Made by a program: the position numbers and the translations under genes. Shown one piece after another: positions 10,348 to 20,675 of a stretch of 64,000 nt of DNA. Below the pieces are notes generated by a model. The model was given only the letters and a program-made list of their open reading frames with translations. It had not been told where the DNA came from and did not search any database. Numbering within the stretch: the stretch's first letter is position 1; every line of letters starts with the position of its first letter. This DNA comes from Artemisia argyi (taxonomy: Eukaryota; Streptophyta; Magnoliopsida; Asterales; Asteraceae): assembly GCA_030686995.1 (NCBI GenBank), contig CM060709.1, forward strand, positions 13,042,872 to 13,106,871, given 5' to 3'.

Positions 10348-11532
10348 GATGAACCCTTTTTATTCCGAAGGTGTCCTGACCACATTATAAGGTGTTGTGT
10401 TTCGGAAAATGAGGCAGTTAAGATTATGAGGGAATGTCACTCTGGTCCCTCTGGCGGGCATCATGGGATAAACGTTACCGCCCGAAAGATTCTCGATGCG
10501 GGATTCTATTGGCCCACAATTTTCCGTGATGTAAAAGAAATGGTGCAGGCGTGCGATGCATGTCAACGAGCCCGAAATATATCACATAGGGATGAAGCAC
10601 CTCAGAACTTTATACAAGTTTGTGAAGTATTCGATGTTTGGGGGATTGACTTCATGGGACCCTTTCCATCCTCAGGGGGAAACGAGTACATCTTAGTCGC
10701 CATTGACTATGTTTCAAAATGGGTTGAGGCACAAGCCCTTAGGACCAATGATGCCAGAGTAGTCATTCATTTCCTAAAAAAGCTTTTCGCAAGATTCGGG
10801 ATTCCGAAAGCTCTCATCAATGATAGGGGGACACATTTTTGCAATGCACAAATGGAAAAGGTCATGAAGAGGTATGGAGTACCCCATCGATTCTTAACCG
10901 CCTATCATCCACAAACCAATGGCCAAGTCGAAAACACCAATAGAGCTATTAAAAGAATACTTGAAAAAAAGGTTAGTCAAAACAGAAAGGACTGGTCATT
11001 CAAACTCGACGAAGCCTTATGGGCATTCCGAACTGCTTACAAAACACCTATTGGAACGACCCCATTCCGCATGGTGTATGGTAAGGCATGTCACTTACCG
11101 GTAGAGTTAGAACACAAGGCTTATTGGGCGCTTAAGGCATGCAACTTAGATTACACAACTGCTGGGAATAATAGGTTTTTGCAATTACACGAGCTTGATG
11201 AGCTTAGACTAGAAGCCTACGAATCCTCCATCACATATAAAGAGAGAGCTAAAAGATGGCATGATCAAAGAATTAAGAAACCCAAAGAATTTTCAGAAGG
11301 AGACAAGGTCCTATTATACAATTCTCGGTTGAGATTATTTCCGGGAAAACTTAAGTCTAGATGGTATGGGCCGTTTACGGTAAAGAATTCTTCTAAATTT
11401 GGAGCGGTAGTGTTAATTGATGATGAAGGTAGGGAATTCACGGTTAACATACAACGTGTAAAACATTACCAAGAAAATAACAATGAAATGATTAATGAGG
11501 AGGATGTGATGTTTGATGATGAGATCACGTAG
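10348..11532 (+). CDS. RE3 integrase
   Basis: The coding frame is continuous from 10348; the first ATG is 10426. It has the zinc-binding N-terminus (HHG...C-x2-C in CDACQRARN) and the DDE catalytic core with Asp in [12 protein letters not shown], Asp in LINDRGTHF and Glu in [11 protein letters not shown]. After the core come KWYGPF-type and DEGREFTVN segments of the C-terminal domain. It joins element DNA ends to the target and makes the 5-bp duplication seen around RE3. All three catalytic acids are present and this segment has no internal stop, but upstream lesions prevent translation as part of the polyprotein. Confidence 0.93.
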   Translation, partial: DEPFLFRRCPDHIIRCCVSENEAVKIMRECHSGPSGGHHGINVTARKILDAGFYWPTIFRDVKEMVQACDACQRARNISHRDEAPQNFIQVCEVFDVWGIDFMGPFPSSGGNEYILVAIDYVSKWVEAQALRTNDARVVIHFLKKLFARFGIPKALINDRGTHFCNAQMEKVMKRYGVPHRFLTAYHPQTNGQVENTNRAIKRILEKKVSQNRKDWSFKLDEALWAFRTAYKTPIGTTPFRMVYGKACHLPVELEHKAYWALKACNLDYTTAGNNRFLQLHELDELRLEAYESSITYKERAKRWHDQRIKKPKEFSEGDKVLLYNSRLRLFPGKLKSRWYGPFTVKNSSKFGAVVLIDDEGREFTVNIQRVKHYQENNNEMINEEDVMFDDEIT

Positions 11533-12165
11533 TAACCCATGACTTTGAGTCTAGCTACAAGACTCGTAAATAAAGAAAAGCGCTTCTTGGGAGGCAACCC
11601 ATGTTTTGTGTGATTTTATTTGTTTGATTGTTATTTGCTTCCGTATGCATGTTTTATTTTTATTGTTGGTTGATCATGTTTCTAAACTAAAATGTGGAAA
11701 TACTTTACTATGTTGTTTGGCCTAGTCTTAACTCCAACCTAAAAGTATTTTTGCAAAAGATAAGTGTAAGGGGAAACCCCAAATATGTTTTTTAAGAAAC
11801 AAACCGATCATGATTCTCCACAATATTAAATGAACATGTATATTCGTATTTGTTAGAGTCAAATGCTTGTATTGAGTCACAATGAAGTTTTGCAGGATTT
11901 TCCAGGAAGTAGGACCAAGTTTTTCCAGAAATTTTCCGGAAACTTAACATAAGAATTTCTGCAGGTCCATTCTGATGGCGTCAGAGTTTTACTCTTAACG
12001 GCGTCAGGAGTCAAAAATCTGGAAATTTTACCGGTTTTGTTTTTCTAACGAAGTCTTATGGTTTTTGTGAATTATTAAGTTTTATAATCTCCAGGAAATC
12101 TGCAAACTTCATTCCACAAGCATTATATCTTACTTTGTTTTCTAGGATTTAGTAACTTATATAGG

Positions 12166-12309
12166 ATGCCGCCGATTTTACGCGAGGTTGTCTTGTCTAT
12201 TTTGTCAGGATTTACAGGTTATGTTCGACAAGGAGATGATTTATATTCTGGAAGGGAAGCTTTGATTGTTCGTTTTCTTGGAAGAAGATTTAACCTGGCC
12301 AACCTATAA
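12166..12309 (+). CDS. Small ORF in the RE3 tail
   Basis: 47 codons, starting MPPILREVVLSILSGF, in the tail shared with RE2. In RE2 (from about 18404) the ATG has become TTG and a TGA interrupts the frame, although the surrounding sequence stays similar. That argues against strong coding constraint. It may be a remnant of an env-position gene or simply an open stretch; I see no domain. Confidence 0.2.
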   Translation: MPPILREVVLSILSGFTGYVRQGDDLYSGREALIVRFLGRRFNLANL

Positions 12310-13382
12310 TCCATACCGAGCGAATCAGGGGAGTATTTGATTTCATTCTTTTTACTTTTTCACTTTTACATTCTTTACTTGAACATTGGGGACAATGTTC
12401 ATCTTAAGTGTAAGGGGAGGGTAAAAAGATGATACCTTACATATGCACTTTCGCTTGAGTTTGTTTTGTTTAATGGTAGATGTGTAATAAAACTACGAGA
12501 AATACTTGTTAGTGTAATTTTAGCGCCAAATTTAAATTTTTTTTACAACATTTAGGAGTGAAACTTTAGCCATAGCAAGCGTCTCATGGATAGGAGATTG
12601 TATGACTAGCACATAACCGTATATTCAGAAAAATTTTCCACCCAAAAATGTGAGGTTCGCCTTTAGATTTGATAGGAAAAGCATTCATTATTAGTGCTTA
12701 TGAGTGTACCGGTAGCATTTAGATTCTAGAACTTGCGTTAGTGATGCATCCCGAGACCGCTAGTGAGACTACATTCGTGTGGTAGGATTTACTACATGAT
12801 AAGAGGCATTAGGATCACCCTTGTGTTAAACCCGTATCATGATTACTTGACCATTTAAGTCATATTACTTGGCTAGTTAAGTCAACTAAATTTTCCCACA
12901 CCCTAGCGTTGTACTCATTTTTAGTACACGAAACCCCTAGTACACCCCTCCGAGCCTATCTTCTCGTTTCTAACTTTAAGTATTTTACTTAAAGGAAGAA
13001 TTTGTTACACCCCACTTAAATGTACAACCAAATCGCCTTAGCCTTCCGTGTATGCGCTCATTTTTAGTGCATAATTGTTATTTGTTAAACCCTAAGTTAA
13101 CTTTCTAATTGATTACATGGTTGCTAAGTCGAGTCATATCCTTGTACATATTGTTTTGGGACGATTGGGACTCATGGGTAAGTACTTATTTTATGGAGTA
13201 ATGGGGAAGAACATCATTTATTACCCCCATACATACGTTAATCTTAAAAGTGCTCCAAGTGTTTTGATTTTCTTAATTCGAGTCATTAGAATAGTTTAAT
13301 GTAAAGTATGTAAAGATTCAAGTGTAAGGGGAATTCTCATCCCCTATGATGTATTATTTTGGATGGTAGGGTAAGAGTGTCT

Positions 13383-13461
13383 GAAAAAAAAAAAAAAAAA
13401 AAAATCGAAAAAATCAAGAAAAAGAAAAAAAAAATAATAGAAAAAAAAAAGAAAAAAAAAA
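13383..13461 (+). repeat. A-rich tract in the RE3 tail
   Basis: Nearly pure adenine broken by single G, T or C. RE2 has the matching tract at 37690-37775, in the same place about 0.6 kb before the 3' LTR. It is a family feature and not an added poly-A tail. The Lys-rich ORFs read through it are not genes. Confidence 0.85.
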
Positions 13462-13972
13462 CATACGGACTACCATCCCGTTTTCATTCTATGTTCATTT
13501 TATGTTTTTGTTATTTTTCATTTATTAGCTTAAGTCGAGTCTAGTCTTGGCTTAGCAACGCCGTATTGTACATGTAATTAACCAAGATTGTTAACTCGCC
13601 ACCAGTAAAACTTCCTTTATCCAACAAAACCGTGTAATTCATATCCCTATACCTAACGTTACAACCCTTTAAAAGACCTCTTTGATAGTTTATCCTAGGT
13701 GCTTACGCCATGTGGTGGAGGTTTAATCCTTTCCCAAGCCTATGGTAATCTATTTTGCTATGACAGGTAGTGAGAGATGTCTTCCATTTCCATAATGTTA
13801 TATTACTTTATTACACCCGAGAGATGTGAGTATCTAAACACTATTTGTGAGGTGCTAGTGTATGACCTCCGTGCTTGTCTATTGGTCTTTAGTGGAACGA
13901 TTATTTGTTGTAATTACTTTTATATTAGTGTTAAATGACCCCTAACTTGTCTTTTGAGTAGAATAAAAGCTC

Positions 13973-13994
13973 ATTTGCTTGAGGACAAGCAAAT
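13973..13994. other. Hairpin before the RE3 3' LTR
   Basis: Perfect 9-bp arms ATTTGCTTG and CAAGCAAAT with a 4-base loop, 18 bp before the LTR. The same hairpin is in RE2 at 38286-38307. Its place next to the plus-strand priming region and its conservation suggest a cis-acting RNA structure; this is inference. Confidence 0.6.
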
Positions 13995-14012
13995 CTCAAG
14001 TGTAAGGGTATA

Positions 14013-15420
14013 TGATGAGGCGAAAAATGATCCGTTTTTATGGGTCATTTAAGCCCGAATCCGACTTTATTTGATCAAATATTGCCCTAAATCGTTCCTT
14101 TTGTGATTTTAGGTACTTGGAGAGTGAATTCTGGAAAAGAAGCCATTTTGGACGTTTTTGGAGCTTAAAAGTGAAGAAAACAGCAAAGTATCAATTTTCC
14201 ATGCTGGAAACACTAGGTGACGGCGTCAAGAGTTATACCCTGATGGCGTCAAACATCATGAATAAAATACCGTAGTTGATGACGGCGTCAAAAGTCATCC
14301 TGACGGCGTCAAAGTGCCAAGAATAAAATACCGTGGTTGATGACGGCGTCACACAGGCCGTCATAAGTAGATCAAGGCCGTCCGAGGAAGTATTTGGCGG
14401 CGAGGTGACGGCGTCACATGGTTGTCTTGACGCCGTCAGCCCAGTTTTCCTATATATAGTTTTCTAGTTTTTACATTAGAAAGGGAGAAGTTTTGGAGAA
14501 ACCCTAAAGACGAATTTGGTGCAACTTTTACAGGTTTTTCAAGGGTTCCAAACCCTTGATACCTTGCATTGTAATTGAGATAAGTGTTCTTCTCATTCAA
14601 TCAATATGTCTATGTGTTGGTTGTCTATATCTTGTTCTTGTCTTAATTCCATTATGCTAGGCTAGATCTCCTTTGTGTTTGCTTAGATCTAATGAAACCT
14701 AGATATTGATTATGTGTTGATTACTTGTTTATTCTTGTTCTTGGATAAATGATTTTATATGTTAGGCTTAAGAAAACTGGCAGATCTCCAAATGGTAACA
14801 TGCTTGAACGTCTTAAGAAACATGAACCGAGGCGTACTAGGTCTTTATTGGTTGTATTTAATGCATGAGCCACTGTTTACAATCCCTATAGTTGTGCTGG
14901 GTCATGGTGTAGGAGGAGATAAGAGCTCATAGAATTGGGGAGTTATGTATGCCACCCCATGAATGGTATTAAGGAATACGATCCGTCATCCATGCAATTA
15001 TAACAAGTAATTAACGTGTAAAAGATATCTAGGGAGTAAGGAAATCTAAGTAAACACATTTTCTCCAATTACTGCTCACAACCTTAGTATAAATTAGTTT
15101 AATTTCATTTTTAGTATTTTATTTTGATTGCATCTTAGCTTTGGGTTAGTTGAATAGCAACTAATTCCGCCCACTCTTTCAAAACCCGAGATTTTACTTG
15201 CTTTCTAAAAAACATAAAAATACAAAAATAATCATCTCTCACCTTTAGAACTAGTAATTAGGCTTTCTAATCCTAGCGACACTATTCCTAAGCTGAACGA
15301 TCAATCCCCCGGTACTTGTCACTATACTATACTACAACGATCAGGTACACTGCCTGGTGGGGGTTGTAAGCTTCTCGAGATCTCTCGAGAGGTAAAGCCT
15401 GTTGTGATTCCCACGCATCA
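14013..15420 (+). repeat. RE3 3' LTR
   Basis: 1408 bp, preceded by AAGTGTAAGGGTATA, a poor but conserved purine-rich stretch. It ends GCATCA, followed by the right AAATT duplication at 15421-15425. Confidence 0.95.
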
Positions 15421-15425
15421 AAATT

Positions 15426-16594
15426 CCATGACGACCCAGTGTAATCCTGATGGCGTTACAACAAGGACGTCAAGAGTATTTTTGGTGACGACCTGCACAA
15501 GGGGAATACATGACTGCGTCAGACCCAGATCTAGGCAGTCCGAGGAACTATTTGGCGGCGAGATGACGGCGTCAGACATTTGTTCTTGACGCCGTCACCT
15601 ATCAAAATCTATATATAGTTTTCTATTTTTCATTCATTAGAGAGGAACTTGTGTGGAGAAAACTAGGGCCAAACTTTGTAAACCCTAGGTCTTACTTTAC
15701 AGTGCTTTCAAGGGTTTTCACCCCCTGAATCCTTTCATGTTCAATTGAGATAAGTCTTCTCTTAATTCAATCAATATGTCTATGTGTTGGTTGACTATAT
15801 CTTGTGTTTGTCTTGATTTCAACATGCTAGGCTAGATCTATCTTGTGTTTGCTTAGATCTAATGAAACCTAGATGTTAATTATGTGTTGATTACTTGTTT
15901 ATGGTTGTATTGGATGAATGATTTCAATGTTAGGCTTAAGAAAACCGGCAGATCTCCATTGTGTAACATGCTTGAACGTCTTAGGAAACATGAACCGATG
16001 TGTACTAGGTTTTATTGGTTGTATTTAATGCATGAGTAAATTCTAATGATCCCATGTTAGGAGCTTCTTAGCCGGCTCGACATAGGAGTGAAGTAGGCGC
16101 TCATAGGATTGGGGAAGTAAGTACGCCACCCCATGAATGGTATTAAGGAAAACAATCCGTCAACCACACAACTATAACAAGTAATTAACGTGTAAAAGAT
16201 ATCCAGGGAGTAGTGAAATCTAAGTAAACACAATTCTCCCACATATTGCTCACAACTTTAGTTTAATATAGTTTATTTTCATTTTTAGTATTTTATTTTG
16301 ATTGCATCTTAGTATTGGGTTAGTTGACTAGCAACTAATTCCGCCCAACTCCTTCAAACCCGAGATTTTTACTTGCTTTCTAAAAAATATAAAAATACAA
16401 AAAGAATCATCCCTCATCTCTAGACCTAGTCTTTAGGTTTTCTAATCCTAGCGACACTATTCCTAGCTGAACGATCAATCCCCCGGTACTTGTCATTATA
16501 CTATACTACATCGATCAGGTACACTGCCTGGTGGGGGTTGTAAGCTTCTCGAGATCCCTCGAGAGGTAAAGCCTGGTGCAAACCCCTCGCATCA
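15426..16594 (+). repeat. RE2 5' LTR, right piece
   Basis: Continues the LTR broken at 4614, starting CCATGACGACCC. It holds degraded copies of the TGACGGCGTCA palindrome and a TATATATAG box near 15611, and ends CTCGCATCA. Together the two pieces equal the 1419 bp of the 3' LTR. The 61-codon ORF read across its start is an LTR artefact. Confidence 0.93.
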
Positions 16595-16600
16595 AGTTTT

Positions 16601-16618
16601 TGGCGCCGCAGCCCGGGG
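16601..16618 (+). other. RE2 primer binding site (tRNA-Asp type)
   Basis: TGGCGCCGCAGCCCGGGG, one base different from the site in RE3, at the same distance from the LTR end. Sharing this unusual variant supports priming of both elements by the same tRNA. Confidence 0.75.
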
Positions 16619-16777
16619 AATAGTTATTGTCTAGGTTAGAATCTCTTTTTATTAGGTCTACTTGCTAGATTCCTTTCTAGTAAGATTTTATTTTTATTTT
16701 TTAGGTTCTCTCTAGTCTATCTTTTTCTTCGTGCCTTTGTTAGTAAATTAAATTCATTGATTATTCCGTTGACCATT

Positions 16778-17770
16778 ATGGAAAACATGAATCCACCCCT
16801 TTCCCCTAGAGATGTGGCTTTGTTACGCGAACAAATTGAGAGTGAGATTAGGGAACTTAGGGAGCTTAATAGTTTGATTAAACTTGAGCTCGACCAAGCA
16901 TTTAGTGACCTAGCAACCGCCTTGTACTCAAATAAGGACCTAGGACCTAATGATTTTGAGATTGTTGTTGAGGAAGGGGAAATAGATTCGAAGCTAAATG
17001 ATTATTTTAATCTATACCCCACTAAGGAGGAGATTGCATATTATAATAATCTTATTGATAACCCTCGATCTCCTTTTACTAGAATCGAACCTAAGGTAAA
17101 GAGAGGCGACCCTAAGAATGCTAAGATACCATGTATGATTGGGTATAGACACGTTGACAATGCTTACATTGACTTTAAATCCCTAATCAACATTATGTCC
17201 TCGAGTGTTTATAATGATATAGTGAAAACAAGACTTGGACCTAGAAGAGATCCCAAATACCCCGGTGGAGTTTGTAACTTTTTCGGGAGAATTAAAGGTC
17301 TACATGTCTTTGTTGGGAATTTCACTTATATTACTGACTTTATGATTGTTGAAGATCTTGCTAATGTTATTGATTGTCGATTATCCAATGTTGTGTTTGG
17401 TAAACCATTTGTTGAAGAGTCCAAGTTAGAATATGATGAGATAGAAGGGACAATCCGATTTGCAAGTAACACCAATAGGATCACTTATAGGATGCCTAAT
17501 AAAATGAAAGAATTTTGTTTTGTGCCCCGTTTTGACATGGACAACATTGGTGCTTTTGAGAATATCAATGAAGAGGATAAGAAAAAGGGCATGGATTATG
17601 TATGGGAAAAGAAGAGTCTTTTCTACAAAGATTTCTTGACTCTAGGACCAAAGTATAAAGTCGATAAGGAATTTGCCCATAGGATTATAGGAGTGATTGA
17701 GAAAAAGGTGATTGGTTTCTACAAAGAACATTTACAATCGGAAAGTGAAACCAACGATGAGGTCACGTAG
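16778..17770 (+). CDS. RE2 single ORF: coiled coil plus retropepsin-like domain without a normal active site
   Basis: The frame is open from 16757; the ATG at 16778 (MENMNPPLSPRD) is preferred because it lies where the RE3 gag ATG lies relative to the shared leader. Counting from 16757, residues 22-56 form a charged, probably coiled helix. Residues 124-237 align with the RE3 protease: C-x-IG, then Asp139-Phe-Lys-Ser-Leu-Ile-Asn-Ile-Met against DLGASINLM, and VFGKPF (213-218) against ILGRPF. The Gly after the catalytic Asp is Lys, so proteolysis is unlikely. No gag core, zinc knuckle, RT or integrase is present. The ORF is intact although the LTRs have diverged by about 2.5%. It may be a structural or RNA-binding accessory protein or a decayed fusion of gag and protease ends; function unknown. 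Confidence 0.75.
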   Translation: MENMNPPLSPRDVALLREQIESEIRELRELNSLIKLELDQAFSDLATALYSNKDLGPNDFEIVVEEGEIDSKLNDYFNLYPTKEEIAYYNNLIDNPRSPFTRIEPKVKRGDPKNAKIPCMIGYRHVDNAYIDFKSLINIMSSSVYNDIVKTRLGPRRDPKYPGGVCNFFGRIKGLHVFVGNFTYITDFMIVEDLANVIDCRLSNVVFGKPFVEESKLEYDEIEGTIRFASNTNRITYRMPNKMKEFCFVPRFDMDNIGAFENINEEDKKKGMDYVWEKKSLFYKDFLTLGPKYKVDKEFAHRIIGVIEKKVIGFYKEHLQSESETNDEVT

Positions 17771-19052
17771 TAACCCATGACCTTGAGTCTAGCTACAAGA
17801 CTCGTAAATAAAGAAAAGCACTTCTTGGGAGGCAACCCATGTTTTGTGTGATTTTTATTTTGTTTGTTTGTTATTTGCTTCTGTATGCATGCTTTATTTT
17901 TATTGTTGGTAGATCATGTTTCAAAACTAAATAGTGGAAATACTTTGATTTGTTGTTTGGCCTAGTCTTAACTTCATCCAAACGTATTTTTGCAAAAGAT
18001 AAGTGTAAGGGGAAACCCCAAATATGTTTTTAAGAAACAAAACCGATCATGATTCTCCACAATATTAAGTGAACATGTATATTCGTATTTGTTAGAGTCA
18101 AATGCTTGTATCGAGTCATAATGATGTTTTGCAGGATTTTCCAGGAAGTAGGACCAAGTTTTTCCAGAAATTTTCCGGAAACTTAACATAAGAATTTCTG
18201 CAGGTCACTTCTGACGGCGTCACGAGTTTACTCTTGACGGCGTCACGTGTAAAAACCTAGAAATTTTACGAGTGTTGTTTTTCTAACGGAGTCTCAAAGT
18301 TTTTGTTGAATTATTAGTTTTATAATCTCCAGGAAATCTGCAAACATCATTCCACAAGCATTATATCTTAGTTTGTTTTCTAGGATTTATTAGCATATGT
18401 AGATTGCCGCCGATTTTATGCGAGGTTGCCTTGTCTGTTTTCTCAGGTTTTACAGGTTATGTATGACAAGAAGATGATTTATTTTTCTGGAAGGGAAGCT
18501 TTGATTGTTCATTTTCTTGGAGGAAGATCTAACCAGGCCACCTTATTATCCATACCGAGCGAATCAGGGGAGTATTTGATTTCATTTGTTTTACTTATTT
18601 CACTTTTACATTCTTTACTTGAACATTGGGGACAATGTTCATCCTAAGTGTAAGGGGAGGGCAAAATGATGATACCTTACAAATACACTTTCGCTTGAGT
18701 TTGTTTGTTTAATAGTAGATGTGTAATAAAACTATGAGAAATACTTGTTAGTGCAATTTTAGCGCCAAATTTAAAATGTTTTACAACATTTAGGAGTGAC
18801 ACTTTAGCCATAGCAAGCGTCTCATGGATAGGAGATTGTATGACTAGCACATAACCGTACTATTCAGAAAAATTTTCCACCCAAATATGTGAGGTTCGCC
18901 TTTAGATTTGATAGGAAAAGCATTCATTATTAGTGCTTATGAGTGTACCAGTAGCATTTAGATTCTAGAACTTGCGTTAGTGATGCATCCCGAGACCGCT
19001 AGTGAGACTACATTCGTGTAGTAGGATTTACTACATGATAAGAGGCATTAGG
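17771..19052 (+). other. RE2 tail, first piece
   Basis: Homologous to RE3 from 11533 to about 12816, including CTTGGGAGGCAACCCATG and two exact TGACGGCGTCA copies near 18211 and 18235. It stops at AGGATC, where RE4-derived sequence begins. RE3 shows that about 86 bp of RE2 is missing at this junction. Confidence 0.85.
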
Positions 19053-19274
19053 ATCTCCATAGCTCGTTCCCTTGGTGCTCTCAAATGAGGGGGACCATAC
19101 ATCAAGGGGGAGCATTCTACCCATTTAAACTTCCCTCGCGAAGCTTACTCGGCTTAACCTTTTTAATTTTACAAAAAGGGGGAGAAGAGAAATGTAAACT
19201 CTATAATACTTGTCTAAAAACAAGTTTTAGATATATTGAGTTTAAGGTTTTGTAATAATCAAAAAGGAGGAGAT
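19053..19274 (+). repeat. Pre-LTR remnant of a lost tandem RE4 copy
   Basis: Matches 26730-26951 almost base for base, including the series of GGGGGAG tracts that ends directly before an LTR. Its left end is fused to the RE2 tail at GATC. Confidence 0.9.
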
Positions 19275-20607
19275 TGTTGACATAAATAATGCCTAAAAAC
19301 ATTATTAACATGTTATCAATATCTCTATGTTTTAATTATCACAAAATATAAACTCATAGAACTAAAACTTGTGACATAAACAAGTATTTAGTGATTAATA
19401 TTTCTCTTTACATCCAAATCACTTAAGGTATGAATAAACAAAGTGTTTAGTGCAATTTATGATCAAAGGGGTATTTAATTAACTAATGCAAAGTTTACTT
19501 AATTATATAAACATATTATATATTTTTGAAAAACACTTTTGGTAATAAAGAAAAATGTTTTATTCATACTAAATATATGAATTCAAATTTTTAACCAAAA
19601 TCACTTAGTTTTTCACCAAATAAACTTTCCCCACTAAAAGACAAAGATTATGGCCGTTTCAGCTGGGCGGCCCCCTTAATTATAAGGGGCGGTCCCCTTA
19701 AAATTAAGGGGACCGGCCTTGATTTAAGGGTACCGGCCACGCTCCTCTGTCAAAATCTTTTGCCTATAAATACCACCTTAAACCTGGATTTTTTCCTTAC
19801 CTTTTGCACTTCATAACTTTCTGTTCTAGATCTCCATTTCCAATCTATAAATCCTTTGATCATACATTCTTAAATCTTTGTTTCAAAGTGATCCAAACAT
19901 CATCCCATCAAGTGCAAGAGAAGAATACTTCTATCCCTCAAGAAAAGAAGTATTACAACTTGTTGTGATCTCCACATCTAAGTTGTTAGTGAATCATCAT
20001 TGCTATTATTTCATTGTGTGATTAGTTGTGAATATTTGTTAGAAGATAGTGTAGTTTGATATATAGTGTGATTGGTTAGAAGAATAGTTGTGAAGAAGAT
20101 AAGTTAGGAAGAAGATTGGTGTGTAGAAGAATAGGTGTGAAGAAGATTGGTGTGTAGAAGATTGGTGTGAAGAAGTGGTGTGATTAAGTAGTGAATAGGT
20201 GTGAACTAGTTGTGTAGAAGTTGTGATTAAGTTGTGAAGTTATTGTGGTGTGTAAATTGGTGTGTAAGGTTTTCTCCGCCATAAGGGAGCTTGTTGATAT
20301 AGTGAAGAAAACTCTCGAGTTAGTTGCTCGGGGAGTGGAGTAGGGCAAGGAAGGTGACCTTTTAGCCGAACCACTATAAATTTCTTGTCTCTCGGTTCGA
20401 TCTTTCCAACCCTTATCTATTTCTTTACTTACGTTATTATTGCTTTATCGTACATACTTGGTGTTGTTCATATTGTGCACGACTTGATTTCATATAGCAT
20501 CGAATCTATATTTTTATAAAACAAAGAAAACTTTTAAACAAAATTTTATAACATTTTAAAAACGACGTAAAACTATTCAACCCCCCCCCCCCTTCTAGTT
20601 TTCCACA
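19275..20607 (+). repeat. RE4 5' LTR
   Basis: Starts TGTTGACATAAATAATGCC and ends TTTTCCACA. U3 contains a palindrome block (19661-19760) just before TATAAATA at 19765-19772. U5 contains degenerate GTGAAGAAGATTGGTGT-type repeats (about 20085-20270) and a run of 12-13 C just before the end (10 C in the 3' LTR). Confidence 0.95.
19661..19760. promoter_or_regulatory. GC-rich palindrome block in the RE4 U3
   Basis: CGGTCCCCTTAA and TTAAGGGGACCG form perfect 12-bp arms around two A. Further CCCCTTAAT and AAGGGG halves flank them. The block ends about 20-30 bp before the TATA box, so a promoter or enhancer role is likely but inferred. A diverged copy lies at 25519-25632. CG-rich palindromes in U3 are a known Sirevirus trait. 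Confidence 0.65.
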
Positions 20608-20609
20608 AT

Positions 20610-20626
20610 TGGTATCAAGAGCCAGG
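20610..20626 (+). other. RE4 primer binding site (initiator tRNA-Met)
   Basis: TGGTATCAAGAGCCAGG, two bases after the LTR. It is the standard copia site with one extra A. Confidence 0.85.
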
Positions 20627-20675
20627 TCTAGCAAGATTTTTAAAATATATTGTATTTTAAAACTTGTAACGATCT

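Larger units (their letters stand above)
11533..14012 (+). other. RE3 non-coding tail between integrase and 3' LTR
   Basis: 2.5 kb with no env-like gene. It starts with the Athila-type block CTTGGGAGGCAACCCATG (11587-11604). Two variants of the LTR palindrome (TGATGGCGTCA near 11973, TAACGGCGTCA near 11997) lie about 25 bp apart. A small ORF (12166-12309), an A-rich tract (13383-13461) and a hairpin (13973-13994) follow. RE2 shares nearly the whole tail, so it probably contains signals needed in cis. Confidence 0.7.
4615..15420 (+). mobile_element. RE3: full-length Athila-like Ty3/gypsy element
   Basis: 10.8 kb element flanked by exact AAATT duplications (4610-4614 and 15421-15425). LTRs are 4615-6023 and 14013-15420, both starting TGATGAGG and ending GCATCA. 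A tRNA-Asp-type primer site follows the 5' LTR. Gag-protease, RT-RNase H and integrase follow in the normal gypsy order, then a 2.5-kb non-coding tail. The FMDD polymerase motif, the large gag-protease ORF and the CTTGGGAGGCAACCCA block after integrase fit the Athila lineage. Pol is broken by two stops and one single-base frameshift. The LTRs differ at roughly 13 of 1409 positions by eye, which indicates a young insertion. Confidence 0.95.

Noticed and set aside
13359..13544. Lys-rich ORF in the RE3 tail (also 37663-37857 in RE2)
   Set aside because: It is read through the A-rich tract; the frame is not conserved apart from poly-Lys, and no start context or domain is present.
15404..15589. 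61-codon ORF, and the similar 74-codon ORF at 38515-38739
   Set aside because: Both lie in RE2 LTR sequence over the TGACGGCGTCA array. Similarity of the two reflects LTR identity, not coding constraint.
20085..20290. CRISPR-like spaced repeats (GTGAAGAAGATTGGTGT units)
   Set aside because: Degenerate repeats inside the U5 region of a plant retrotransposon LTR, without constant repeat or spacer length; CRISPR arrays do not occur in plant nuclear DNA.
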